Assembly (NCBI GenBank): GCA_013151975.1
Contig: JAADHG010000286.1
Span: forward strand, 1 to 7,219
DNA: 7,219 nt
From: Chlorobiota bacterium
GTDB lineage: Bacteria > Bacteroidota > Bacteroidia > Flavobacteriales > Flavobacteriaceae
Reading direction: 5' to 3'
The notes beneath the pieces are model-generated. The model saw only the letters and a list, made by a program, of their open reading frames with translations, was not told the origin of the DNA and did no database searches. Below are positions 1 to 5,658 of the stretch, piece by piece. Position 1 is the stretch's first letter. Every line of letters begins with the position of its first letter. The position numbers were made by a program, and so were the translations under genes.

Positions 1-186
1 GTCTGGATAAGGAATATTTAATTCTTCAAAAAAGGTGTCACTTAAATTTTTATCATAATGCTGTCCAGTATGTACTAGTCTAAAATTAATACCAGAACCT
101 TGCTGTTTTTTAATTTTGATAGCATCAATTATAGGAGCTATTTTTATAAAATTAGGTCGTGCTCCAGCTACTATGGTTATGTTCAT
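1..186 (-). CDS. wecB: UDP-N-acetylglucosamine 2-epimerase (non-hydrolysing), N-terminal 62 residues, runs off left edge
   Basis: Reading the minus strand from the ATG at 186-184 gives an uninterrupted 62-residue frame to the window edge. It opens with a beta strand followed by VAGARPNFIKIAPII (residues 6-20) and continues with LVHTGQHYDKNLSDTFF (37-53). The first motif matches the G-x-R-P-x-x-I/M-K-x-A-P start of the WecB/MnaA family and the second its conserved TGQHY(D/R)xxLS segment. The known family reaction interconverts UDP-GlcNAc and UDP-ManNAc in the cytoplasm and supplies ManNAc-type sugars for surface polysaccharides; the full protein is usually about 370-390 residues, so roughly five sixths is missing here. 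Its start codon overlaps the stop of the upstream CapK-like gene in an ATGA arrangement (186-183), which suggests co-transcription and coupled translation. The family assignment is secure; the exact sugar pathway is inference. Confidence 0.88.
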   Translation of the reverse strand, partial: MNITIVAGARPNFIKIAPIIDAIKIKKQQGSGINFRLVHTGQHYDKNLSDTFFEELNIPYPD

Positions 187-1508
187 GAGTTTTGGTTTAA
201 TAAAGATGAAAACTGCTTCAATTTACCACTTTTTAAACGGCGTAACTGATGTTGCCTATCAAAAACAATGACCAACCCTTTTTCAAGATAGCGTTCCATG
301 GCACTGCTTATCGCTTTAGTATTTTCTTCTGAAAGTTGTTCGTCACTCACATAATTAATTTTAAAAGTATCTTTTTTAAGTTGCTCTATAACAAATTCTT
401 TTACATTTCCATCATTTTCAATAATGCTTTTGGTAATGTAGTAAAAGGTTAAACCTGCTGCTTTTTTTCCGCTTGGCAATACAACAATATCACTAGTTCG
501 TCCAACAAGTTTTTCTAAAATAGGTTTTCGTAATGTACTTTCTTTCGAAATCACACCAATATCACCAATATCGTACCTAATAAAAGGATGTGCTTTATTG
601 TATAAGGAGGTAATTACAATATGCCCTTCTTTACCATGAGGCAATGGATTATTATTGTTGTCTAATACTTCAATAAAAAGTGTTTCGCTATTAAGTTGCC
701 ATTGGTTATTAGTGTTTTGAAACGCAATAAGATCTAATTCGGAAGCACCATATTCATTAATCACAGGAACACCAAATTGGGTTTCTAAAAGCGTTTTGTC
801 ATCATCAAACAACATTTCGGCAGTGACAATACACACTTTTAGTGTTGGACAAATCTGCTTTAAAATAATATTCTTTTTTTGTAAAAATTTCGCAAATTGT
901 ACTATTGCGCTAGTATAACCATTAACGTAATCGAATTTTGAAACACTAAATTTCTGAACACAACGCTCAAATGCCGAATCGCTTAAATCGAATATTGAAA
1001 ATCGATAACGATTACTAAAATAGTCTTTAATGCGTTCTTTATAATGGCTTTTCTTGTCTAATGGAATACCATAAAATCGCGCTTGTTTAGAACGATTAAA
1101 ATCCAGATGATACCACGAAAAGCGATCTTGAATCTCGGCCCAAGTCATAGCATGGCAAAATTTATCTTTAGCGAAAATAAAAGGATCACCAGAAGACCCT
1201 GACGTTTTGTTTATATAAACAGTTTTTTCTGTGAAATTATCAGAAAGACGTTTATGTAATGGTTGTTGCAAATCGCGTTTTGTCATTATGGGAATACTAC
1301 TCCAGTTTAAAGCATCAGCACCATTTGCAAAGGACTTGTAAAACGGATTATTTGCTAAATGATAAGTTATAATACGCTCCTTTTGCTGTTTAATATAAGC
1401 CTTAAATTCAATGTCGCTTTTCTTCTGAATTTGTTGCAATAGTTGCTTTGCTTTCAGGATAGGAAAACCATTGAGTTGTAATGAGAAATCGAATATATTT
1501 AAAGACAA
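183..1508 (-). CDS. CapK/PaaK-like adenylate-forming (phenylacetate-CoA ligase family) protein, polysaccharide cluster
   Basis: This 441-residue protein belongs to the ANL adenylate-forming superfamily, in the branch that holds phenylacetate-CoA ligase and capsular CapK proteins. Visible motifs in order are the Ser/Gly-rich phosphate loop TSGSSGDP (102-109), NEYGASE (251-257), RYDIGD (311-316), GRTSD (336-340) and a C-terminal SGK (427-429) whose lysine sits where the catalytic lysine is expected. Length fits the family, and all core motifs are intact, so it is probably an active enzyme that adenylates a carboxylic acid. The acid is unknown; linkage to wecB argues for decoration of a surface glycan and against phenylacetate breakdown. 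There is no in-frame ATG near the start: the chosen start is TTG (1508-1506), because the conserved-looking N-terminus (NIFDFSLQLNGFPI, residues 4-17) begins right after it, the next in-frame Met is residue 76, and a stop lies upstream in frame. A TAATTTTG box (1513-1506, minus) overlaps this start and is probably fortuitous. It would be the first gene of the leftward operon. Confidence 0.82.
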   Translation of the reverse strand: MSLNIFDFSLQLNGFPILKAKQLLQQIQKKSDIEFKAYIKQQKERIITYHLANNPFYKSFANGADALNWSSIPIMTKRDLQQPLHKRLSDNFTEKTVYINKTSGSSGDPFIFAKDKFCHAMTWAEIQDRFSWYHLDFNRSKQARFYGIPLDKKSHYKERIKDYFSNRYRFSIFDLSDSAFERCVQKFSVSKFDYVNGYTSAIVQFAKFLQKKNIILKQICPTLKVCIVTAEMLFDDDKTLLETQFGVPVINEYGASELDLIAFQNTNNQWQLNSETLFIEVLDNNNNPLPHGKEGHIVITSLYNKAHPFIRYDIGDIGVISKESTLRKPILEKLVGRTSDIVVLPSGKKAAGLTFYYITKSIIENDGNVKEFVIEQLKKDTFKINYVSDEQLSEENTKAISSAMERYLEKGLVIVFDRQHQLRRLKSGKLKQFSSLLNQNS

Positions 1509-1532
1509 AATTAAGGATATAATATTTTTGTA

Positions 1533-1580
1533 AAGTAAAGAAATATTTTAATCTCATTAAAAAGTATTATTTCTTTACTT
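1533..1580. repeat. Long imperfect inverted repeat (20-bp stem) upstream of the CapK-like gene
   Basis: The arm AAGTAAAGAAATA (1533-1545) is the exact reverse complement of 1568-1580. Directly inside it, TTTTAAT (1546-1552) pairs exactly with ATTAAAA (1556-1562). The result is a 20-bp stem with a 3-nt CTC loop and one 5-nt bulge (1563-1567). It starts 25 bp upstream of the TTG start of the leftward CapK-like gene and lies about 150 bp from purD, so it sits in the promoter or leader of the polysaccharide operon. There is no gene reading into it for which it would be a natural terminator. It may be an operator or a leader hairpin, but AT-rich DNA forms such pairings fairly easily. Confidence 0.6.
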
Positions 1581-1594
1581 CTCAGATTCTCGTT

Positions 1595-1608
1595 CCGATA
1601 GCTATCGG
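1595..1608. repeat. Perfect 14-bp palindrome CCGATAGCTATCGG, REP-like
   Basis: The 14 bases are self-complementary. Allowing G-U pairs, the stem extends outwards to about 1592-1611, and CGATAG occurs once more just downstream (1614-1619). It is noticeably GC-richer than its surroundings. From memory, TCCCGATAGCTATCGGGA-type palindromes recur between genes in many Flavobacteriaceae, so this is probably a dispersed REP-like element and not a gene-specific operator. That origin is recalled, not tested here. Confidence 0.6.
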
Positions 1609-1637
1609 GATTGCGATAGTGACAGTTTAATTTGAAA

Positions 1638-1659
1638 CTTCAAAGTTGAATCTTTGAAG
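1638..1659. repeat. 8-bp inverted repeat CTTCAAAG-N6-CTTTGAAG upstream of purD
   Basis: CTTCAAAG (1638-1645) and CTTTGAAG (1652-1659) are exact reverse complements separated by TTGAAT. The repeat lies about 43 bp upstream of the proposed purD -7 element, where an upstream regulator site could be. No known purine operator of Bacteroidota is recognised in it. It could also be a chance pairing, since TTTGAA and TTCAAA recur in this stretch. Confidence 0.35.
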
Positions 1660-1701
1660 AATTCTTTTAGTAATTAATTATTTTTTAAGCGTAAAAGCAA
1701 T

Positions 1702-1709
1702 TATTTTTG
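1702..1709 (+). promoter_or_regulatory. Probable purD promoter, -7 element TATTTTTG
   Basis: The octamer fits the Bacteroidota -7 consensus TAnnTTTG exactly. Its end lies 22 bp before the purD ATG, which implies a short leader. A convincing TTTG -33 box at the expected distance upstream is not seen, so the call rests on the -7 match and position. Confidence 0.5.
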
Positions 1710-1731
1710 CACTCAACAAAAGCACAGCACA

Positions 1732-3003
1732 ATGAATATCTTAATTCTAGGCTCTGGCGGAAGAGAACACACTTTCGCTTGGAAAATGGCTCAAAGTCCT
1801 TTATGTAAACAGTTATTTGTAGCTCCTGGAAATTCTGGCACTTCACAGCTGGCAACAAATATAGATATCAAAGTCACAGATTTTCAATCAATAAAAAAGT
1901 TGGTTTTAAATGAAAATATTGAGATGGTTGTTGTTGGCCCAGAAGACCCATTAGTTCAAGGAATTCATGATTTTTTCTTAAACGATAAAGACTTAAATCA
2001 CGTTACTGTTATTGGTCCACAGGCAAATGCCGCACAATTAGAGGGAAGTAAAGAGTTTGCTAAAGAGTTTTTAATCAGACACCATATTCCAACGGCGGCT
2101 TACAAGAGTTTTACAAAAGAAAATGTAGAAGAAGGATATTTATTTTTGGATACACTAAGCCCCCCTTACGTGCTTAAAGCAAATGGATTAGCGGCAGGGA
2201 AAGGGGTTCTTATTTTAAATGATTTAGACGAAGCTAAAAAAGAGTTAAAGCAGATGCTGGTTGATGCAAAGTTTGGAGATGCTAGCACCAAGGTTGTTAT
2301 AGAAGAGTTTCTGGACGGTATTGAGTTAAGCTGTTTTGTACTTACCGATGGGACCGATTATAAAATATTACCAACAGCTAAAGACTACAAACGCATAGGA
2401 GAAGGAGATACAGGATTAAACACAGGAGGCATGGGAGCAATTTCTCCAGTGCCTTTTGCAGATAAGGGGTTAATGACAAAAATTGAAGAACGTATAGTAA
2501 AACCAACTATTTTAGGACTTCAAAAGGATAATTTGCCATACAAAGGTTTTGTTTTTATAGGACTCATTATGGTGGGTAACGACCCATTTGTAATTGAATA
2601 TAATGTGAGAATGGGAGACCCAGAAACCGAAGTGGTTTTACCTAGACTTAAAAATGATTTAGTCGAAATATTTCAAGCCATTGGAAACCAAAACATAAAA
2701 AACATTGAAATTATTATTGATGACCGCTCAGCGGCAACTGTAATGCTAGTGTCTGGAGGCTATCCAGAAGTTTATGAGAAAGGAAAAGAAATCACAGGCA
2801 TTGAATCTATTTCTGATGCATTAGTATTTCATGCAGGAGCAAAGATTGAAAATAACAAAGTAGTGACTTCTGGAGGACGTGTAATGGCAATTACATCCTT
2901 TGGTAAGGATTATAAAGAGGCATTAAGAAAAACCTATCAAAATATTGAAAAACTACATTTTGATAAGATGTATTATCGTAAAGATTTAGGATTTGATCTA
3001 TAA
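1732..3003 (+). CDS. purD: Phosphoribosylamine--glycine ligase (GAR synthetase)
   Basis: This 423-residue cytoplasmic ATP-grasp enzyme joins 5-phosphoribosylamine and glycine, with ATP hydrolysis, to give glycinamide ribonucleotide, the second step of de novo purine synthesis. The sequence shows the N-terminal GSGGREH (7-13), GPEDPL (69-74), the ATP-grasp loop LKANGLAAGKGV (148-159), the signature KDYKRIGEGDTGLNTGGMG (217-235) and the metal-binding NVRMGDPETE (291-300), followed by the usual C-terminal domain with SGGYP (341-345) and TSGGRV (379-384). Length and motif order are typical and nothing appears missing. The ATG at 1732 is right because GSGGREH falls at its family position. The gene appears monocistronic: its upstream neighbour diverges, and its stop codon overlaps by 6 nt the end of a convergent gene, so there is no room for its own terminator before antisense DNA begins. 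Confidence 0.97.
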   Translation: MNILILGSGGREHTFAWKMAQSPLCKQLFVAPGNSGTSQLATNIDIKVTDFQSIKKLVLNENIEMVVVGPEDPLVQGIHDFFLNDKDLNHVTVIGPQANAAQLEGSKEFAKEFLIRHHIPTAAYKSFTKENVEEGYLFLDTLSPPYVLKANGLAAGKGVLILNDLDEAKKELKQMLVDAKFGDASTKVVIEEFLDGIELSCFVLTDGTDYKILPTAKDYKRIGEGDTGLNTGGMGAISPVPFADKGLMTKIEERIVKPTILGLQKDNLPYKGFVFIGLIMVGNDPFVIEYNVRMGDPETEVVLPRLKNDLVEIFQAIGNQNIKNIEIIIDDRSAATVMLVSGGYPEVYEKGKEITGIESISDALVFHAGAKIENNKVVTSGGRVMAITSFGKDYKEALRKTYQNIEKLHFDKMYYRKDLGFDL

Positions 3004-3225
3004 ATAAGAGTGAGACGTAATGCTTTTGTCTTCTTCACCATTATCATTATAGGATTTTAATTGTTTCATCCAATATAAAAATGCTGAGAAACCAATAATA
3101 ATTAAAATCCAAGACACCACATTGGCTGCCCACCAATTGTCAAGCTGTATCTCTCTCAAAGCATCGTAAGGTGCAAATAAAACATTTACAAATAAGTCCT
3201 GTATGGCATAAAAAAAATCTTTCAT
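2998..3225 (-). CDS. Small single-helix membrane protein, DUF6341-like
   Basis: A 75-residue protein with one clear membrane segment (about 33-52, rich in I, L, F, A and W), an N-terminal amphipathic stretch (MKDFFYAIQDLFVNVLFAPYD, with the rest of the helix running to about residue 28) and a charged tail containing NDNGEEDKS (60-68) that ends in HSYL. I recognise this pattern, with paired WW before the helix and the GEEDKS tail, as the flavobacterial family DUF6341, whose members are sometimes labelled uracil phosphoribosyltransferase, probably because they sit near upp. Nothing in the sequence supports that enzymatic label: no PRPP loop exists. Function is unknown. The coding call is supported by the recognisable conserved pattern, a good -7 box 27 bp upstream, and the fact that the gene fills the space between purD and the next gene. 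It is convergent with purD and overlaps it by 6 nt; its promoter faces that of the DUF6427-like gene. Confidence 0.8.
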   Translation of the reverse strand: MKDFFYAIQDLFVNVLFAPYDALREIQLDNWWAANVVSWILIIIGFSAFLYWMKQLKSYNDNGEEDKSITSHSYL

Positions 3226-3251
3226 TGGGTAATGATCTTATATTTATAATG

Positions 3252-3259
3252 CAAAACTA
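3252..3259 (-). promoter_or_regulatory. Probable promoter of the DUF6341-like gene, -7 element TAGTTTTG
   Basis: On the minus strand the octamer fits TAnnTTTG exactly and ends 26 bases before the ATG at 3225, which gives a leader of about 20 nt. A TTTG exists further upstream but is too distant for a standard -33 box. Confidence 0.45.
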
Positions 3260-3368
3260 CATATTTTTTTTCGTTTTAAATTTTAAAAGAATCAAAAAAA
3301 TAGAGTAATTTCCCTTTGCTCACGATTTAATTATTTTGAACATCAGAAGAAATCCAGAAACGCTTTAA

Positions 3369-4292
3369 ATGATTACAAGATTTTTTAAAACATCTAAGCC
3401 AATACATATAGTAATAATAGCAGTATTTACACTAATTGTATTTAGTATTACTAGTTTAGGCAATATTAATGAAGGATTAAGTTTTGGGATTGCTATAAAA
3501 GCGCTAAGTAAATACAGTATTGTTTTAATTTCTATACTTACATTGAGTTTTTTAGTAAAGAAAAATAAACTTACCAATAACAACAATTACGATATCTTGA
3601 TTTATGGATTGCTACTAGCGATTTTACCAATCACCATGCAGGTTACTAATATTTTACTAGCTAATTTTTTTATTCTTTTAGCTTTACGACGAATTATTAG
3701 TCTGAGGTCTAATATTAATGTAAAGAAGAAGCTGTTTGATGCTGCCTTTTGGATTGCAGTAGCAGCATTGTTTCATTTTTGGGCAATTCTATTTTTTGTT
3801 TTAATAATTGCAGCACTGTTGTTATATTCTATAGCACACTTTAAAAATTGGATTATTCCTTTTATAGGTGTGATTGTTGCAATGCTAATTACAACAAGTT
3901 ATTTTGTTATTGTTTATGGAAGCTTTGAAAAACTATTTAATTATATGGAAACCATAAGTGCTAACTTTTCAAGTGAAACGTTTACAACACTAACTTTTGA
4001 AGTATCTGTTATTGGAGCTCTCGGAACGTGGGCATTAATTTTTTACAGTATTAATCTAAGACAGAAACAAAAAGCATATAGACCAATGTATGTGCTTATT
4101 CTTATTGCTTTTTTAATAGGGTTAGCGGTAATTTTTATTTCACCAAATAAAGATGGGAGTGAATTTCTTTTTATATTTCCAGTTCTAGCAATTATAATGG
4201 CGAATTATTTAGAATCTGTTAAAAAACCATGGCTTGCCGAGTTATATGTGTGGTTTTTAATTTTTACGCCAATCACACTTTTAATGCTGTAG
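3369..4292 (+). CDS. Polytopic inner-membrane protein, DUF6427-like
   Basis: A 307-residue very hydrophobic protein. Membrane segments can be placed at about 12-30, 42-63, 76-90, 92-108, 124-153 (one or two helices), 160-183, 212-229, 239-257, 265-281 and 288-306, so nine to ten in all. Between helices lie the basic motif LRRIISLRSN (106-115) and NKDGSEFLFIFP (260-271), an acidic site just before a helix. I recognise the N-terminus (MITRFFKTSKP) and overall pattern as the flavobacterial family DUF6427; no function is established to my knowledge. The topology is compatible with a polymerase- or GT-C-like glycan enzyme or with a transporter, but no diagnostic motif is seen and I assign neither. 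The promoter is unclear: TTATTTTG (3331-3338) is one mismatch from the -7 consensus. The 3' end overlaps upp by 12 nt in convergent orientation. Confidence 0.85.
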   Translation: MITRFFKTSKPIHIVIIAVFTLIVFSITSLGNINEGLSFGIAIKALSKYSIVLISILTLSFLVKKNKLTNNNNYDILIYGLLLAILPITMQVTNILLANFFILLALRRIISLRSNINVKKKLFDAAFWIAVAALFHFWAILFFVLIIAALLLYSIAHFKNWIIPFIGVIVAMLITTSYFVIVYGSFEKLFNYMETISANFSSETFTTLTFEVSVIGALGTWALIFYSINLRQKQKAYRPMYVLILIAFLIGLAVIFISPNKDGSEFLFIFPVLAIIMANYLESVKKPWLAELYVWFLIFTPITLLML

Positions 4293-4940
4293 TTTACTAC
4301 CAAAAGCCAAATCGCCTGCATCTCCTAATCCAGGGATAATATAGCCTTTGTCATTCAGTTTATTATCTACAGTTGCAATCCACAAATGAGTGTTTTCATT
4401 AAATTGCTCACTCACAAAGTCAACACCTTTTTGTGCTCCAATAACACAAATTAAATGCACTTCTTTTGGAGTTCCAAACGGTTTTAAAGCTTGAAAAGTG
4501 GCGAGCATTGATTGACCCGTTGCTAACATTGGGTCTGCCAAAATAAGCGTTTTGTTTTCTAAACTTGGACAAGCCAAATATTCTACAACAATTTCAAAAC
4601 TTTCAGGATTATCTCTATGATGTCTGTATGCTGAAATAAACGCATTTTCTGCATCATCAAAATAATTGAGTAAGCCACCATGCAAAGGAACACCAGCTCT
4701 TAAAATTGAACATAATACAATATCATTGTTAAGAATGTCAGAAGGTTTTTTACCTAAAGGAGTTTCAATAGTTTTAGAATTATAATCTAAAGTTTTACTC
4801 ATTTCATAACCAAGAATTTCACCAATACGTTCAATATTTCTTCGAAAACGCATTCTGTCTTTTTGCGTGTTAATATCTCTAATTTCAGAGATAAATGTAT
4901 TTAATATTGAGTTTTCTTCAGATAAGTTATGAATATGCAT
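4281..4940 (-). CDS. upp: Uracil phosphoribosyltransferase
   Basis: This 219-residue cytoplasmic enzyme salvages uracil by condensing it with PRPP to give UMP and pyrophosphate. The type I phosphoribosyltransferase PRPP loop is visible as ADPMLATGQS (135-144), and the uracil-binding hood as GYIIPGLGDAGDLAFG (199-214); SILRAGVPL (78-86) is the usual substrate-contact segment. Length matches the 208-220 range of the family. The loop reads ATGQS where the E. coli type reads ATGGT, a position that varies between groups. The start at 4940 places IHNLSEENS at the expected N-terminus. It is divergent from the DUF4254 gene with 68 bp between start codons. Its last 12 nt overlap the end of the DUF6427-like gene, so readthrough from either gene would yield antisense RNA to the other. 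Confidence 0.95.
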   Translation of the reverse strand: MHIHNLSEENSILNTFISEIRDINTQKDRMRFRRNIERIGEILGYEMSKTLDYNSKTIETPLGKKPSDILNNDIVLCSILRAGVPLHGGLLNYFDDAENAFISAYRHHRDNPESFEIVVEYLACPSLENKTLILADPMLATGQSMLATFQALKPFGTPKEVHLICVIGAQKGVDFVSEQFNENTHLWIATVDNKLNDKGYIIPGLGDAGDLAFGSKLQH

Positions 4941-4960
4941 AGACCCTGTTTTTTGAACTG

Positions 4961-4968
4961 TAAAGTTA
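4961..4968 (-). promoter_or_regulatory. Possible upp promoter, -7 element TAACTTTA
   Basis: On the minus strand this octamer differs from TAnnTTTG in the last base and ends 20 bases before the upp ATG. It is the best candidate in the 68-bp divergent gap but is a weak match without a -33 partner. Confidence 0.27.
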
Positions 4969-4980
4969 ACTAAATAGACT

Positions 4981-4988
4981 TATATTTG
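4981..4988 (+). promoter_or_regulatory. Probable promoter of the DUF4254-glycosyltransferase unit, -7 element TATATTTG
   Basis: An exact TAnnTTTG match that ends 20 bp before the ATG at 5009. A TTTG at 4952-4955 lies 25 bp upstream, slightly long for a -33 box. The element is only 12 bp from the candidate upp -7 box on the other strand, so the two divergent promoters would overlap. Confidence 0.52.
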
Positions 4989-5008
4989 TACTTTAAATTA
5001 GTTATGAT

Positions 5009-5617
5009 ATGTTTTCAGAAAAGGCAAATACTATTTTTCAAGAGGTTATAAGAACCTATAAAGTATTAAATACTGTTGACCAACCCTTTACCAATATATA
5101 CGACAAAGAGGAAGATGTAATAGCACATTTACTGTATAGAAAATGTTGGATAGATACTGTACAATGGGCTTATGAAGATATTATTAGAGATCCAAATATT
5201 AATCCTGAAGCTGCATTAAAATTAAAGCGCATGATTGATGCATCTAACCAAGACCGAACAGATACTGTTGAGTATATTGACAGTTACTTTTTAGACAAAT
5301 ATAAAGATGTTGTGGTAAAACCAAATGCAAAAATAAACTCAGAAAGTCCCGCTTGGGTAATTGATAGGTTGTCTATTCTGGCATTAAAAATTTATCATAT
5401 GCATTTAGAAACAGTACGTGAGGATGCTACTCCTAAACATAAAGCCGCTTGCGAAAAGAAATTAAAGGTTCTTTTAGAACAACGCAAAGATTTATCTACT
5501 GCGCTTGACGATTTACTTGAAGATATTGCAAATGGCGATAAATACATGAAGGTTTACAAGCAAATGAAAATGTATAATGACGATGAGCTTAACCCAGTTT
5601 TAAGAGGGCAAAAATAA
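5009..5617 (+). CDS. DUF4254 family protein, function unknown
   Basis: A 202-residue soluble, mostly helical protein without signal peptide or membrane segment. I recognise it as DUF4254, a Bacteroidota family of about 200 residues. Dense conserved-looking blocks are HLLYRKCWIDTVQW (40-53) followed by YEDIIRDP (55-62), ASNQDRTDTVEYID (78-91) and SPAWVIDRLSILALKIYHM (113-131). The invariant-looking His40, Trp47, Glu56, Asp61, the NQDR (80-83), Asp119 and His130 are the kind of polar residues expected of an active or metal site in a helical bundle, but this is inference. The C-terminal third is a charged helix, possibly coiled. It lies 41 bp upstream of a family 9 glycosyltransferase on the same strand, which suggests a partner role in lipopolysaccharide or envelope-glycan assembly. 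ATG 5009 is preferred to an out-of-frame ATG at 5004 that stops after 15 codons. Confidence 0.88.
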   Translation: MFSEKANTIFQEVIRTYKVLNTVDQPFTNIYDKEEDVIAHLLYRKCWIDTVQWAYEDIIRDPNINPEAALKLKRMIDASNQDRTDTVEYIDSYFLDKYKDVVVKPNAKINSESPAWVIDRLSILALKIYHMHLETVREDATPKHKAACEKKLKVLLEQRKDLSTALDDLLEDIANGDKYMKVYKQMKMYNDDELNPVLRGQK

Positions 5618-5620
5618 TTT

Positions 5621-5650
5621 TTCTCTGCGAAAGTAGGAATCTCATTTTGC
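5621..5650. repeat. Degenerate REP-like hairpin between the DUF4254 and glycosyltransferase genes
   Basis: The segment TCTGCGAAAGTAGGAATCTC (5624-5643) folds around a GAAA tetraloop (5629-5632): C5628-G5633, G5627-T5634 (wobble), T5626-A5635, C5625-G5636, T5624-G5637 (wobble). It closely resembles the CCTGCGAAAGCAGGAATCTCA element that I recall as dispersed in many copies in Flavobacteriaceae intergenic regions, here with a few substitutions. It fills almost the whole 41-bp gap between the genes, so it would be transcribed in the shared mRNA. Confidence 0.5.
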
Positions 5651-5658
5651 AATAGAAA

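Noticed and set aside
1411..1557. A minus-strand frame opening with ATG in the loop of the 1533-1580 hairpin, about 48 codons, overlapping the start of the CapK-like gene in another frame.
   Set aside because: The peptide is AT-driven, resembles nothing, and the N-terminal pattern of the CapK-like protein is already intact in its own frame, so neither a leader gene nor a frameshift is needed.
3365..3586. Minus-strand open frame of 73 hydrophobic codons at the start of the DUF6427-like gene.
   Set aside because: Hydrophobicity here is the mirror of the AT-rich membrane-protein codons on the plus strand.
5004..5051. Alternative ATG 5 bp before the DUF4254 start.
   Set aside because: It is out of frame and reaches a stop after 15 codons; the frame from 5009 gives the family N-terminus.
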